Translations under genes and position numbers: made by a program
DNA from: Pseudomonadota bacterium
GTDB lineage: Bacteria; Pseudomonadota; Alphaproteobacteria; Rhizobiales; Xanthobacteraceae
Direction: 5' to 3'
Assembly (NCBI GenBank): GCA_021779635.1
Contig: JAJYAH010000115.1
Coordinates: 1-12,776 of the forward strand
Length of the DNA stretch: 12,776 bases
The notes under the pieces: generated by a model
Seen by the model: the letters and a program-made list of their open reading frames with translations, nothing else
Told to the model about the DNA's origin: nothing
Databases searched by the model: none
Shown: positions 1 through 6,539 of the stretch, one piece after another
Layout: each line of letters starts with the position of its first letter
Numbering within the stretch: the first letter of the stretch is position 1

Positions 1-419
1 TCAAGAGCCATTTCGACGGCGACCGCAAACTGGTGGCGCGGATGGTGGAGGTTCTCGCCTCCTATCGCGGACCCGCCGTCGGCATGTCGTTCGACCCGGA
101 TCAGGTGCTGGCATTGCGTGCGTTGATGCCCGAGCTTCCCCGCGGCATCGTTGCCGAACGCAGCTATGAGGCGGCCGACTGGCCGGAGGCGACGCCCGCG
201 CAGCGCAGAGGCATGCTGCATTTGCGCCACGGCTTCCGGACCCGGCCGCATTTCATTGCCTATTGGGTCGACGAGTTGCCGGCCCCGGCGCCCTGGATTG
301 CCCGCAACGTTTTCGGCCTGCCTTTGCTGACCTGGACCGTGCGCACGCCGGAGCAGCGCGCGCGGGCAGCCCGGTACGCGGATCAGATGATTTTCGAGGG
401 TTTTCGGCCGGGAACCTGA
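1..419 (+). CDS. Glycerophosphodiester phosphodiesterase, C-terminal part (5' end outside window)
   Basis: The frame is open from the left edge (first whole codon at 3) to TGA at 417-419, giving about 138 residues. It begins with KSHFDGD, which would follow the metal-binding Glu of the usual E-[IV]-K segment of the GDPD TIM barrel. It ends with PLLTWTVRTPEQRARAARY and then a DQMIFEGF segment, the typical last strand and helix of GDPD enzymes, where the protein turns from 'tonight's address in time' to an FEGF-like terminus. The family hydrolyses glycerophosphodiesters to glycerol-3-phosphate and an alcohol, in phospholipid turnover. The catalytic His and Glu of the N-terminal half lie outside the window, so activity cannot be judged. 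The next gene on the same strand starts about 100 bases later. The family call rests on the C-terminal pattern alone. Confidence 0.8.
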   Translation, partial: KSHFDGDRKLVARMVEVLASYRGPAVGMSFDPDQVLALRALMPELPRGIVAERSYEAADWPEATPAQRRGMLHLRHGFRTRPHFIAYWVDELPAPAPWIARNVFGLPLLTWTVRTPEQRARAARYADQMIFEGFRPGT

Positions 420-518
420 ACGAAGGCACCCTTGAAGTCGTGGGTGCAATGCACGATCTTTGGAGTTGGTCACCATGTGCGATGGCTGATCGTAACGCGT
501 GGCCGGTTCTCATCGTCG

Positions 519-1769
519 ATGGCGTCATCGGAAATAACCCTCGAAGCAGTGTCTTCCATCAGCCAGATCCCGGCTGAGGATTGGAACGCCTGCGCCAATC
601 CGACCCCCGACGTCCATAGCCTCAACGGCCTCGACACGCTGGCTTCATCCACCGCCATAGCTGGCTCCTGCGCTGGTTCAGCATCCGGGTATAACCCATT
701 CGTTTCGCATGAATTCTTTTCGGCATTGGAAGCCTCCGGGTCGGCCTGTGCGCGGACCGGCTGGGGGCCGCGCCATCTGCTGGCCCGGCGCGACGGCGCG
801 ATTGCAGGCATTGTGCCCTGCTATCTGAAATCCCACTCGCAAGGCGAATACGTCTTCGACCGCGGCTGGGCCGATGCCTACGAACGCGCCGGCGGACGCT
901 ATTATCCAAAACTGCAGGCCTCGGTTCCCTTCACCCCGGCGGCTGGCCCGCGCCTGCTGATCCACGACGGCGACGACGCCGACCGGATCAGCGACGCGCT
1001 GGCGCGCGGGCTGGTCGCGCTGTGCGGTGCCACCAACGCCTCATCGGCTCACGTCACGTTTGCGCGCGAAGCCGAATCCAAGTTCCTGGCCGGCTACGGC
1101 TTCCTGCAGCGCAACGACCAGCAGTTTCACTGGCACAATCAGGGCTATCGCGGCTTCGAGGACTTTCTCGCCACCCTCAACTCGCGTCACCGCAAGGCGA
1201 TCCGGCGCGAACGCCGCGATGCCGTGGCCAACGGCATTACGATTCACGCCCTCACCGGCAGCGACATTACCGAAGAGGCGTGGGACGCCTTCTTCGATTT
1301 CTACATGGACACCGGCTCGCGGAAATGGGGCCGGCCCTACCTTACCCGCTCCTTCTTTTCGCTGATCGGGCAGAGCATGGCTGAGGACGTGCTGCTGATC
1401 ATGGCGAGGCGCGAGGGCCGCTGGATCGCCGGCGCCATCAATTTCATCGGCTCCGACACCTTGTTCGGCCGCAACTGGGGCGCGATCGAACATCATCCGT
1501 TTCTTCATTTCGAGGTCTGCTATTATCAGGCGATCGATTTTGCCATTCAACGTGGCCTGAAGACGGTCGAGGCCGGCGCGCAAGGCGAGCACAAGATCGC
1601 GCGCGGGTATCTCCCGCAAACCACCTATTCCGCGCACTACATCGCCGATCCCGACCTCCGCCGGGCGGTATCGGACTATCTGAGGCATGAGCGCGCCTAT
1701 GTGGCCGAGGCGGCGCGCGAACTCACCGAGGCCGGACCGTTTCGCAAAGCGGCTGACGAGCCGTCTTGA
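519..1769 (+). CDS. GNAT-like acyltransferase, COG3146/DUF482 (FemAB-like) family
   Basis: The predicted protein has 416 residues starting at ATG 519 (MASSEITLEAV). The frame is open back to 432, but those 29 codons encode no family-like sequence, so I prefer the internal ATG; no strong Shine-Dalgarno decides it. Family features in order: YNPFVSHEFFSALE at about 58-71, a strand pair around ARRDGAIAGIVPCYLK at 89-104, the basic HRKAIRRERRDA motif at 224-235, INFIGSDTLFGRNWG at 307-321, and EAGAQGEHKIARGYLP at 351-366. This is the standard layout of COG3146 proteins, which have a duplicated GNAT fold related to FemAB aminoacyltransferases. Their substrate is not known. A Ser/Ala-rich stretch at about 30-57 looks like a loosely conserved insertion. 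There is no signal peptide, so it is probably cytoplasmic. The HIT gene follows 39 bases downstream, suggesting cotranscription. Confidence 0.9.
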   Translation: MASSEITLEAVSSISQIPAEDWNACANPTPDVHSLNGLDTLASSTAIAGSCAGSASGYNPFVSHEFFSALEASGSACARTGWGPRHLLARRDGAIAGIVPCYLKSHSQGEYVFDRGWADAYERAGGRYYPKLQASVPFTPAAGPRLLIHDGDDADRISDALARGLVALCGATNASSAHVTFAREAESKFLAGYGFLQRNDQQFHWHNQGYRGFEDFLATLNSRHRKAIRRERRDAVANGITIHALTGSDITEEAWDAFFDFYMDTGSRKWGRPYLTRSFFSLIGQSMAEDVLLIMARREGRWIAGAINFIGSDTLFGRNWGAIEHHPFLHFEVCYYQAIDFAIQRGLKTVEAGAQGEHKIARGYLPQTTYSAHYIADPDLRRAVSDYLRHERAYVAEAARELTEAGPFRKAADEPS

Positions 1770-1808
1770 CCGCACTATATCGAACATAGACCGGGCTCAG
1801 GAGCTACC

Positions 1809-2234
1809 ATGACCGCGTATGACACCAACAACCCCTTCGCGAAAATCCTGCGCGGCGAATTTCCCTGTTACAAGGTCTATGAGGACGATCACGTCCTCGC
1901 CTTCCTCGACATCATGCCGCGCTGTCCCGGGCACACGCTGGTGATTCCGAAAGCGCCGGCCCGCAACATCCTCGATATTTCGGCGGAGGATTTCGCCCAT
2001 GTCGCGCGCGGCGGCCGCAGAATTGCCCGCGCAGCGATGACGGCTTTCAAGGCCGACGGGATCACGGTGCAGCAATTCAACGAAGCCGCCGGCGGACAAG
2101 TGGTGTTTCACCTGCACATGCACGTGATGCCGCGTCATCACGGGGTTGCCCTGCTGCCTCCGGCGAGCCGCAAGGAAGACGGCAAGGTGCTCGAGGCAAA
2201 CGCGGCCAAGCTGGTCGAAGCGCTGAAAGGCTAG
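1809..2234 (+). CDS. HIT family protein (histidine triad nucleotide hydrolase/transferase)
   Basis: A 141-residue protein with a good AGGAG Shine-Dalgarno (about 1800-1804) just upstream of ATG 1809. The histidine triad is HLHMHVMPR, with His101, His103 and His105; the middle-to-last histidines include the nucleophile that forms a nucleotidyl intermediate. The N-terminal nucleotide-binding segment (NPFAKILRGEFPCYKVYED, residues 8-26) and the GHTLVIPK strand at 41-48 are typical of the HinT/Fhit-like bacterial branch. These enzymes hydrolyse adenosine phosphoramidates, aminoacyl-AMP or dinucleoside polyphosphates; the substrate cannot be read from the sequence. Length matches the family and the protein is cytoplasmic. 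It sits 39 bases behind the acyltransferase gene and ends with TAG, converging on trmO with only 7 bases between the stops and no obvious hairpin terminator. Confidence 0.95.
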   Translation: MTAYDTNNPFAKILRGEFPCYKVYEDDHVLAFLDIMPRCPGHTLVIPKAPARNILDISAEDFAHVARGGRRIARAAMTAFKADGITVQQFNEAAGGQVVFHLHMHVMPRHHGVALLPPASRKEDGKVLEANAAKLVEALKG

Positions 2235-2241
2235 AGCGTCC

Positions 2242-2733
2242 TCACCCCACCTCGAAATCCCCGGCCTGCGGCGGCGCCAGCGGGGAGAACTCGCAGCGGT
2301 CGGGCTTGAGGTCCAGCAACGGCGTCTCGTCGAGGCAATCGAGGCCGCGCACCAGAACCGCATTGCCCTCGATCCCGACCAGCTTGACGATCGAGGTGCC
2401 GATCGGGTTCGGCCGCACCGGCGAGCGCAGCGAAAATGTGCCGCGCGTCGATTTGTTGTTCTTCGGGCTTTGCAGCACGAGATCGCGGCGCGACAGATGC
2501 AGCCAGTAGATCACTTCGAGATTGGAGTAGAAATCGACCCCCTTCAGCGCCGGCACCCATGGCTCGAAGATCTCGAGCCGGCAGACCGGGCCGTCGTGAC
2601 GCCCTTGCCGCGGGGCCTGAAGACGCGAGGTCCAGGGGGTGCGGATGCGGCCGATGAACACCAGCCCGCCGTCGCGCGCCGGCGGCATCTCGACGGCGAG
2701 TTCACCCTCGCGGATTTCGCTTTCTCGAACCAT
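2242..2733 (-). CDS. trmO: TrmO/TsaA-type tRNA (t6A37) N6-methyltransferase
   Basis: A 163-residue protein of the UPF0066/TsaA-like family. The signature [15 protein letters not shown] is at residues 98-112 and [14 protein letters not shown] at 131-144. The N-terminal IGRIRTPW segment at 27-34 is the usual first strand of the beta barrel. In characterised members (E. coli TrmO) this fold uses S-adenosylmethionine to methylate N6 of t6A at position 37 of tRNA-Thr, improving decoding. This protein is shorter than E. coli TrmO (about 235 residues) because it lacks the C-terminal extension; compact single-domain forms are common, but tRNA specificity is less certain for them. ATG 2733 lies 9 bases after the azlD stop, so translation is probably coupled to azlD. 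The mRNA just before the ATG shows no strong Shine-Dalgarno. It converges with the HIT gene. Confidence 0.88.
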   Translation of the reverse strand: MVRESEIREGELAVEMPPARDGGLVFIGRIRTPWTSRLQAPRQGRHDGPVCRLEIFEPWVPALKGVDFYSNLEVIYWLHLSRRDLVLQSPKNNKSTRGTFSLRSPVRPNPIGTSIVKLVGIEGNAVLVRGLDCLDETPLLDLKPDRCEFSPLAPPQAGDFEVG

Positions 2734-2742
2734 CAGAGACCA

Positions 2743-3087
2743 TTACCCGAGCCACCATTTGCCAGCAAGCATCACGAGTTCCCCGCACGCCACGCCGGCA
2801 AAAATCGACCGCCGCGTCAGGATGAAAACCGCAAATCCGGCGGCCACCGCGCCATAGCGCAGCCACCCCGGCACGCTGGCCAGCGCCCCGGGCGGGAATA
2901 CCAGAATTTGCGCGATGACGCCGGCCAGGATCGCGGTCGCCACCGCCCTCACCCAAACCAGCAGTTCGGATCCCTCGTCGAGGCCGCCGCCGAACCAAAG
3001 CCCGAGCATCCGCCAGGCCTCGTTGGGAAGGAAGCCCGCCAACAGCAGCACCAGCAGCGCATTCCAGTTGCCGATGAAATCGTTCAT
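2743..3087 (-). CDS. azlD: AzlD-family branched-chain amino acid exporter, small subunit
   Basis: A 114-residue, almost wholly hydrophobic protein. Likely membrane segments lie around 8-22 (NALLVLLLAGFLPNEAWR), 42-65 and 72-110, with the FLPNEAWRMLG motif at 19-29 typical of this family near the first helix. AzlD is the small partner of AzlC; in Bacillus the pair exports branched-chain amino acid analogues such as 4-azaleucine, and in Corynebacterium the homologues BrnFE export Ile, Leu, Val and Met. The substrate here is not known. Its ATG (3085-3087) overlaps the azlC TGA (3084-3086) in an ATGA arrangement, so the two are almost certainly translationally coupled and made in equal amounts. 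TrmO follows after 9 bases. Confidence 0.9.
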   Translation of the reverse strand: MNDFIGNWNALLVLLLAGFLPNEAWRMLGLWFGGGLDEGSELLVWVRAVATAILAGVIAQILVFPPGALASVPGWLRYGAVAAGFAVFILTRRSIFAGVACGELVMLAGKWWLG

Positions 3088-3836
3088 CCGCGCCCCCGCC
3101 AGCGGTGAACGCCATAGGCGACGGTACCGGCCGATACGCCACTAATCAGGATATCGACGCCGGTGTGCAACAACGCCGTCAGCGGAAACAACGCCAACCC
3201 CAGCACCAAGGCCAGAACGTCGGCAAGCTGCCGGCAATTGCGCGCGGTCGAGAGCAGAAACGACAGGGGCGTCAACAGCAGGATCGCCGCGGCGAACAGT
3301 TGCGGGAGATTGGCGGCAAGACCGTAGCCGACCGTAGTGGCAACGAGGCAAAGCGAGACCAGGCCGGTGCCCAATCCCTGCGTGAAGACAATGCGCCGCT
3401 CGCGCGGCACCTGTGGCAGCAGCCGAAAGCATTCGACCCACAACGTGACCGCAATGAAGTGCGCCGCCAGCACCAGGTGACGCCGCTTCGTTGTTGGCAG
3501 GCGCAGCATCGGCAACACCGACACCACCATCGGAAACAACCGGATCGCGCTGACGGTGACGGCAATGGCCGCCTGCACCACCGTGGCGCCGGACCCCAGC
3601 GTCGAAATCAGGATGATCTGCGCAGGCCCCGCCCATACGAACACCGTGCTCGCCAGCACCCAGCCCAGGCTGAAATGTGTGTCATGCGCGAGCGCGCCGA
3701 TGCCGAGATAGGTCGCAAACAGCACGAGGGCGAGGACCGTCGAGGTGACCGACCACATTCCCCATGCGAACGTCCGCAGGGGATTTTGCCATTGGGACGA
3801 ATCGAGAGCGGGAAGCGGCACGGGCAACCGGATCAT
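3084..3836 (-). CDS. azlC: AzlC-family branched-chain amino acid exporter, large subunit
   Basis: A 250-residue integral membrane protein matching AzlC in length and pattern. Hydrophobic segments occur at about 24-48, 55-80, 86-110, 120-137, 155-178 and 180-235. Typical family pieces are LGIGALAHDTHFSLGWVLAS (44-63), the FVWAGPAQII segment (66-75) and AIRLFPMVVSVLPML (97-111). With AzlD it should form an inner-membrane exporter for branched-chain amino acids or related compounds. The chosen ATG at 3836 is the first in the frame that keeps the N-terminal tail; I see no convincing Shine-Dalgarno before it. It leads the azlC-azlD-trmO cluster. Its upstream gap to the lytic transglycosylase stop is 82 bases and must hold any promoter unless the cluster is read through from upstream. 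Confidence 0.92.
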   Translation of the reverse strand: MIRLPVPLPALDSSQWQNPLRTFAWGMWSVTSTVLALVLFATYLGIGALAHDTHFSLGWVLASTVFVWAGPAQIILISTLGSGATVVQAAIAVTVSAIRLFPMVVSVLPMLRLPTTKRRHLVLAAHFIAVTLWVECFRLLPQVPRERRIVFTQGLGTGLVSLCLVATTVGYGLAANLPQLFAAAILLLTPLSFLLSTARNCRQLADVLALVLGLALFPLTALLHTGVDILISGVSAGTVAYGVHRWRGRG

Positions 3837-3918
3837 ATGGGGTGGGTCGGCATAACGCTGGCGAAACCGGCCAACGTCAAGCGAACCGCGGGTCAGGCCA
3901 GTTATGCGGTTCGCGCGA

Positions 3919-4902
3919 TCAGCCTCCGACGTTGAAGTTTCGCAGCACGAAACAGGCGCCGCCCGCGCGACGGATGCGATTGCAGAGGTCGTCGGCTGCG
4001 GGCCGCGTGTCAGCGCCGATCCGCACCTGGTAGAACGTGCGGCTGCCCCGATTGCGCATCACCGAACTCAACAAGCTTGGATCCTGGTCGCCGATGATGG
4101 CGCTGAGCCGCTTGATCGCGCGCGCATACATCGCCAGCGCCTGGTCGCGGCTGAAGCCGGCGGCAAGCTGCACACCCCATGCCCGAGCCTCACCAAGCTT
4201 CACCCGCTGTTCCAATTCGGTGACAAATGGGTTGGGCGCACGCTTGAGCAATGCCATCAGCTCGCGGCAACTCGAGGCGGGCGCGCGATGTGGCGTTTTG
4301 CCGTTCTTGCCGGCCGCGGCCCAGTCGTCAACCGAAGTGCCGGTAATGGCGGCGACGTAATTGCGCGTCTCCTGCGGCAGGCTGCCCGATCCGGCGAGCC
4401 ATTCCTGCACCCGGCGCGGTCCGGCATTGTAGGCCGCGGCGGCGAGCCCGAGATTGCCGAACTGGCCGCGCAACTCGCTCAGGAACTCGGCGGATTTCGG
4501 CAGCGCCTGTACCGGATCGAACGGATCAAGCAGCCGGCGCTCGCTGGCGGTCCCCGGCATGAATTGCGCGATGCCCTGCGCGCGCTGGCCGCTACGCGTC
4601 ACCGGTCCCATGGCATCCGCCTGAAAGCGGCTTTCCTGCCAGATCACGCGCGCGAAAAACTCCAGCGGCAAATCCTCCGCCTTCGCCGCCGATTCGATCA
4701 TCAGGCACATCGCCTCGCGGGTGTTGGTATCCGCAACGGCTTCGGCGGACTTTTGCGGGATGGCGAGTTCTTCGACGCTGGGCCTTGCGATCCCGCCGCC
4801 GGTCACGGCATCCTCGGCGACGCTCTGCCCTGCCGCCTGGCACAGCGTCACGACAACAACGCAAAGCGCCGCGCGCAGACCGATGACCGTTGGCAACGTC
4901 AT
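3919..4902 (-). CDS. Secreted lytic transglycosylase with C-terminal SPOR-like domain
   Basis: The protein has 327 residues from ATG 4902 (MTLPTVIGLR). The frame stays open upstream to 5082, but those codons lie over the divergent gene and lack family character, while ATG 4902 is followed directly by a signal peptide (hydrophobic 5-24, then AAGQSVAED). The SLT (goose-lysozyme-like) domain covers about 62-190: FFARVIWQESRF contains the catalytic Glu90, then GIAQFMPGTA at 110-119 and the AYNAG motif at 157-161. Residues about 241-323 (WGVQLAAGF to GGACFVLRN) resemble a SPOR domain, which binds denuded septal glycan. The expected role is periplasmic cleavage of peptidoglycan to 1,6-anhydro-muropeptides, perhaps at the division site. 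It is divergent from the GrdB-like gene with 86 bases between starts. Confidence 0.92.
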   Translation of the reverse strand: MTLPTVIGLRAALCVVVVTLCQAAGQSVAEDAVTGGGIARPSVEELAIPQKSAEAVADTNTREAMCLMIESAAKAEDLPLEFFARVIWQESRFQADAMGPVTRSGQRAQGIAQFMPGTASERRLLDPFDPVQALPKSAEFLSELRGQFGNLGLAAAAYNAGPRRVQEWLAGSGSLPQETRNYVAAITGTSVDDWAAAGKNGKTPHRAPASSCRELMALLKRAPNPFVTELEQRVKLGEARAWGVQLAAGFSRDQALAMYARAIKRLSAIIGDQDPSLLSSVMRNRGSRTFYQVRIGADTRPAADDLCNRIRRAGGACFVLRNFNVGG

Positions 4903-4924
4903 TTCCCGTTCCCGTGGGACCCGC

Positions 4925-4952
4925 TTGACACCCTCTGAGGACTGTCTAGCTA
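4925..4952 (+). promoter_or_regulatory. Candidate promoter of the GrdB-like gene
   Basis: A perfect TTGACA (-35) lies at 4925-4930 and, after a 16-nt spacer, TAGCTA at 4947-4952 could be the -10 box, though it matches TATAAT poorly. The position inside the 86-base divergent gap and the leader of about 30 bases to ATG 4989 fit a promoter. Motif matching only. Confidence 0.35.
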
Positions 4953-4988
4953 TCCAGCAATGATGGCGCGCATGTGGGAGCCCAAGAG

Positions 4989-5924
4989 ATGACCGCACCG
5001 CCCGACGACCTCCTCGGCTTCGCGCCCGACGACGATGCGCCGATCCCCTATATGGCGCGCACCCGCGAATATTATCAGGCAATCGGCTACACCACGCCCT
5101 ATCGCTGGGCGCATTATGTCGAGGCGCCGTTCCAGCGCCTGCGAAAGCCGCTTGGCCGGTCTCGCGTCACCCTCGTCACGACGGCAGCACCGTTCGATCC
5201 CGCCAAGGGCGATCAGGGCCCGGGCGCCAAATACAATGGCGGGGCCAAATTCTATTCAGTCTATAACGGCGATACCTCGAAGCCGCACGATTTGCGGATT
5301 TCGCACATTGCCTATGACCGCGTGCACACCTCGGCCGACGACAGCGGCACGTGGTTTCCGCTGCCGCAATTGCAGCGGCTCGCAAGCGAGGGGCGGATCG
5401 GAGAAATCGCTCCGCGCTTTTTTGGCGCACCGACCAACCGCAGCCATCGCGTCACCATCGAGACCGATGCACCGGAAATCCTGGCGCGTTGCCGCGAGGA
5501 TCAAGTGGATGCCGCGGTGCTGGTGCCGAATTGCCCGGTATGCCATCAGACTATCAGCCTGGTGGCCCGGCATCTGGAGGCCAACGGCATTTCCACGGTG
5601 GTGATGGGTTGCGCCAAGGACATCGTCGAACATGCCGCGGTGCCGCGGTTTCTGTTCAGCGATTTTCCGCTGGGCAATTCGGCGGGCAAGCCTCATGACC
5701 CCGGCTCTCAGGCCTTCACAATGGAGCTAGCGCTGAGCGTGCTGGAGGCAGCACCAGGTCCGCAAACCACGGTGCAATCGCCGCTACGCTGGAGCACGGA
5801 CGCGTTCTGGAAGCGCGACTACAACAATGTTGCGCTGTTAAGCGCCGAAGAGTTGGCGCGGCGGCGCCGCGAATTCGATGCGCAGAAGGAAATCGCGCGT
5901 GGCATTCGCGAAAGCGCGGCGTAA
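4989..5924 (+). CDS. Glycine/sarcosine/betaine reductase component B-like protein (GrdB family, cysteine form)
   Basis: The protein has 311 residues from ATG 4989, chosen because GGGAG at 4976-4980 sits 8 bases upstream; a GTG at 4974 would overlap that site. It resembles short stand-alone relatives of GrdB/PrdB. Recognisable parts are VTLVTTAAPFDP at about 60-71, RISHIAYDRVHTSADD at 103-118 (the usual His-rich strand before the variable part), AAVLVPNCPVC with Cys182 and Cys185, and HAAVPRFLFSDFPLGN at 215-230. In clostridial GrdB a selenocysteine of this kind of redox motif attacks the amino acid-derived imine. Here the motif is CxxC and no in-frame TGA is present, so it is not a selenoprotein. 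GrdA and GrdC partners are not in the window. A true glycine reductase role is unlikely; the thiol pair suggests redox or thioether chemistry, but the function is unknown. Confidence 0.75.
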   Translation: MTAPPDDLLGFAPDDDAPIPYMARTREYYQAIGYTTPYRWAHYVEAPFQRLRKPLGRSRVTLVTTAAPFDPAKGDQGPGAKYNGGAKFYSVYNGDTSKPHDLRISHIAYDRVHTSADDSGTWFPLPQLQRLASEGRIGEIAPRFFGAPTNRSHRVTIETDAPEILARCREDQVDAAVLVPNCPVCHQTISLVARHLEANGISTVVMGCAKDIVEHAAVPRFLFSDFPLGNSAGKPHDPGSQAFTMELALSVLEAAPGPQTTVQSPLRWSTDAFWKRDYNNVALLSAEELARRRREFDAQKEIARGIRESAA

Positions 5925-6068
5925 GGCGTTCGCGCGGCGCCCGAAAGCCTGAAATTCGTCCCCTCGTGGCGCAAATCGGTTTACGTTAATGCTGCATTTT
6001 GGCGGCCCTGGCCTTTCGTCCGCGGCGAAGCCGGGTAAGGTCCTCCCTCTTTATTGGGAGATTGTTCG

Positions 6069-6425
6069 ATGCTGGATCGACGCCAGAGCGCGCGGGACAA
6101 GGTGATTTATGGCGGCGTCGCCGAAATCGGCGAGCACGGCGCAACCCGGGATTGCATCGTCCGCAACATCTCCGACAATGGCGCCCGCATCGAATTCAGC
6201 AACGTCGTTAAATTGCCCAAAGAGCAGATGTCGCTGGCTATTGCGCGAAAAGGCCGTTCGTTCCTTGCCAGGATCATCTGGTGGCGCGACAATTTCATCG
6301 GCGTCGCCTTCAGCGAAGAGAAGCCATCCGAACTGCCGGCCTCCGATCTGGCGGAGCGGCTGCGCCGCAGCGAGCAGAAGAAACGACAGCTTCAGCGCCG
6401 CATCAAACAGCTTCTGGAAGGCTGA
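6069..6425 (+). CDS. PilZ domain protein (c-di-GMP receptor)
   Basis: A 118-residue protein. ATG 6069 is preceded by GGGAG at 6056-6060 with an 8-base gap; the frame extends 5 codons upstream to a TTG that would overlap this site, so I prefer the ATG. Both c-di-GMP binding signatures are present: RxxxR at Arg5-Arg9 (RRQSAR) and the [DN]xSxxG motif as NISDNG at 33-38. The beta-barrel continues to about residue 82 (ARIIWWRDNFIGVAF). Residues 91-117 are highly charged (RLRRSEQKKRQLQRRIKQL) and probably form a coiled-coil helix that could mediate dimerisation or target binding. Single-domain PilZ proteins are cytoplasmic and pass the c-di-GMP level to a partner such as a motility or exopolysaccharide machine; which one is not shown here. 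Confidence 0.92.
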   Translation: MLDRRQSARDKVIYGGVAEIGEHGATRDCIVRNISDNGARIEFSNVVKLPKEQMSLAIARKGRSFLARIIWWRDNFIGVAFSEEKPSELPASDLAERLRRSEQKKRQLQRRIKQLLEG

Positions 6426-6478
6426 ACGAGAGAACCTTTTCCGCTCCGATGGAATCGGGCCGGAGGCTCTATTTCCTT

Positions 6479-6505
6479 CTGACAATTCCTGTCAGCGCGT
6501 ATACT
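6479..6505 (+). promoter_or_regulatory. Candidate promoter with overlapping inverted repeat upstream of the glycoside hydrolase
   Basis: An inverted repeat CTGACA-ATTCC-TGTCAG occupies 6479-6495. Its left arm resembles a -35 box, and TATACT at 6500-6505 is a 5 of 6 match to the -10 consensus, with a short 15-nt spacer. A start near 6512 would leave a short leader to ATG 6540, which has AGGA at about 6528-6531 as Shine-Dalgarno. The hairpin has no T-tract on either strand, so a terminator is less likely than a protein site. Motif matching only. Confidence 0.35.
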
Positions 6506-6539
6506 CCTGCAGCCTACAAGCAGGCGCAGGAAAATTTGC

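Noticed and set aside
444..454. Small palindrome GTGCAATGCAC before the COG3146 gene
   Set aside because: Only 5-bp arms, no associated promoter boxes, and a spacing unlike the phasin operators; easily chance in this base composition.
1041..1787. Minus-strand open frame of 248 codons opposite the COG3146 gene
   Set aside because: Shadow of a recognised gene family; no domain in the translation.
3105..3935. Long plus-strand open frame (276 codons) over azlC
   Set aside because: It is antisense to a clear membrane transporter, is rich in Arg, Gln and His as expected for a GC-rich shadow frame, and has no recognisable domain.
3904..4938. Plus-strand open frame of 344 codons over the lytic transglycosylase
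   Set aside because: Antisense shadow; the minus strand has signal peptide, catalytic Glu and family motifs.
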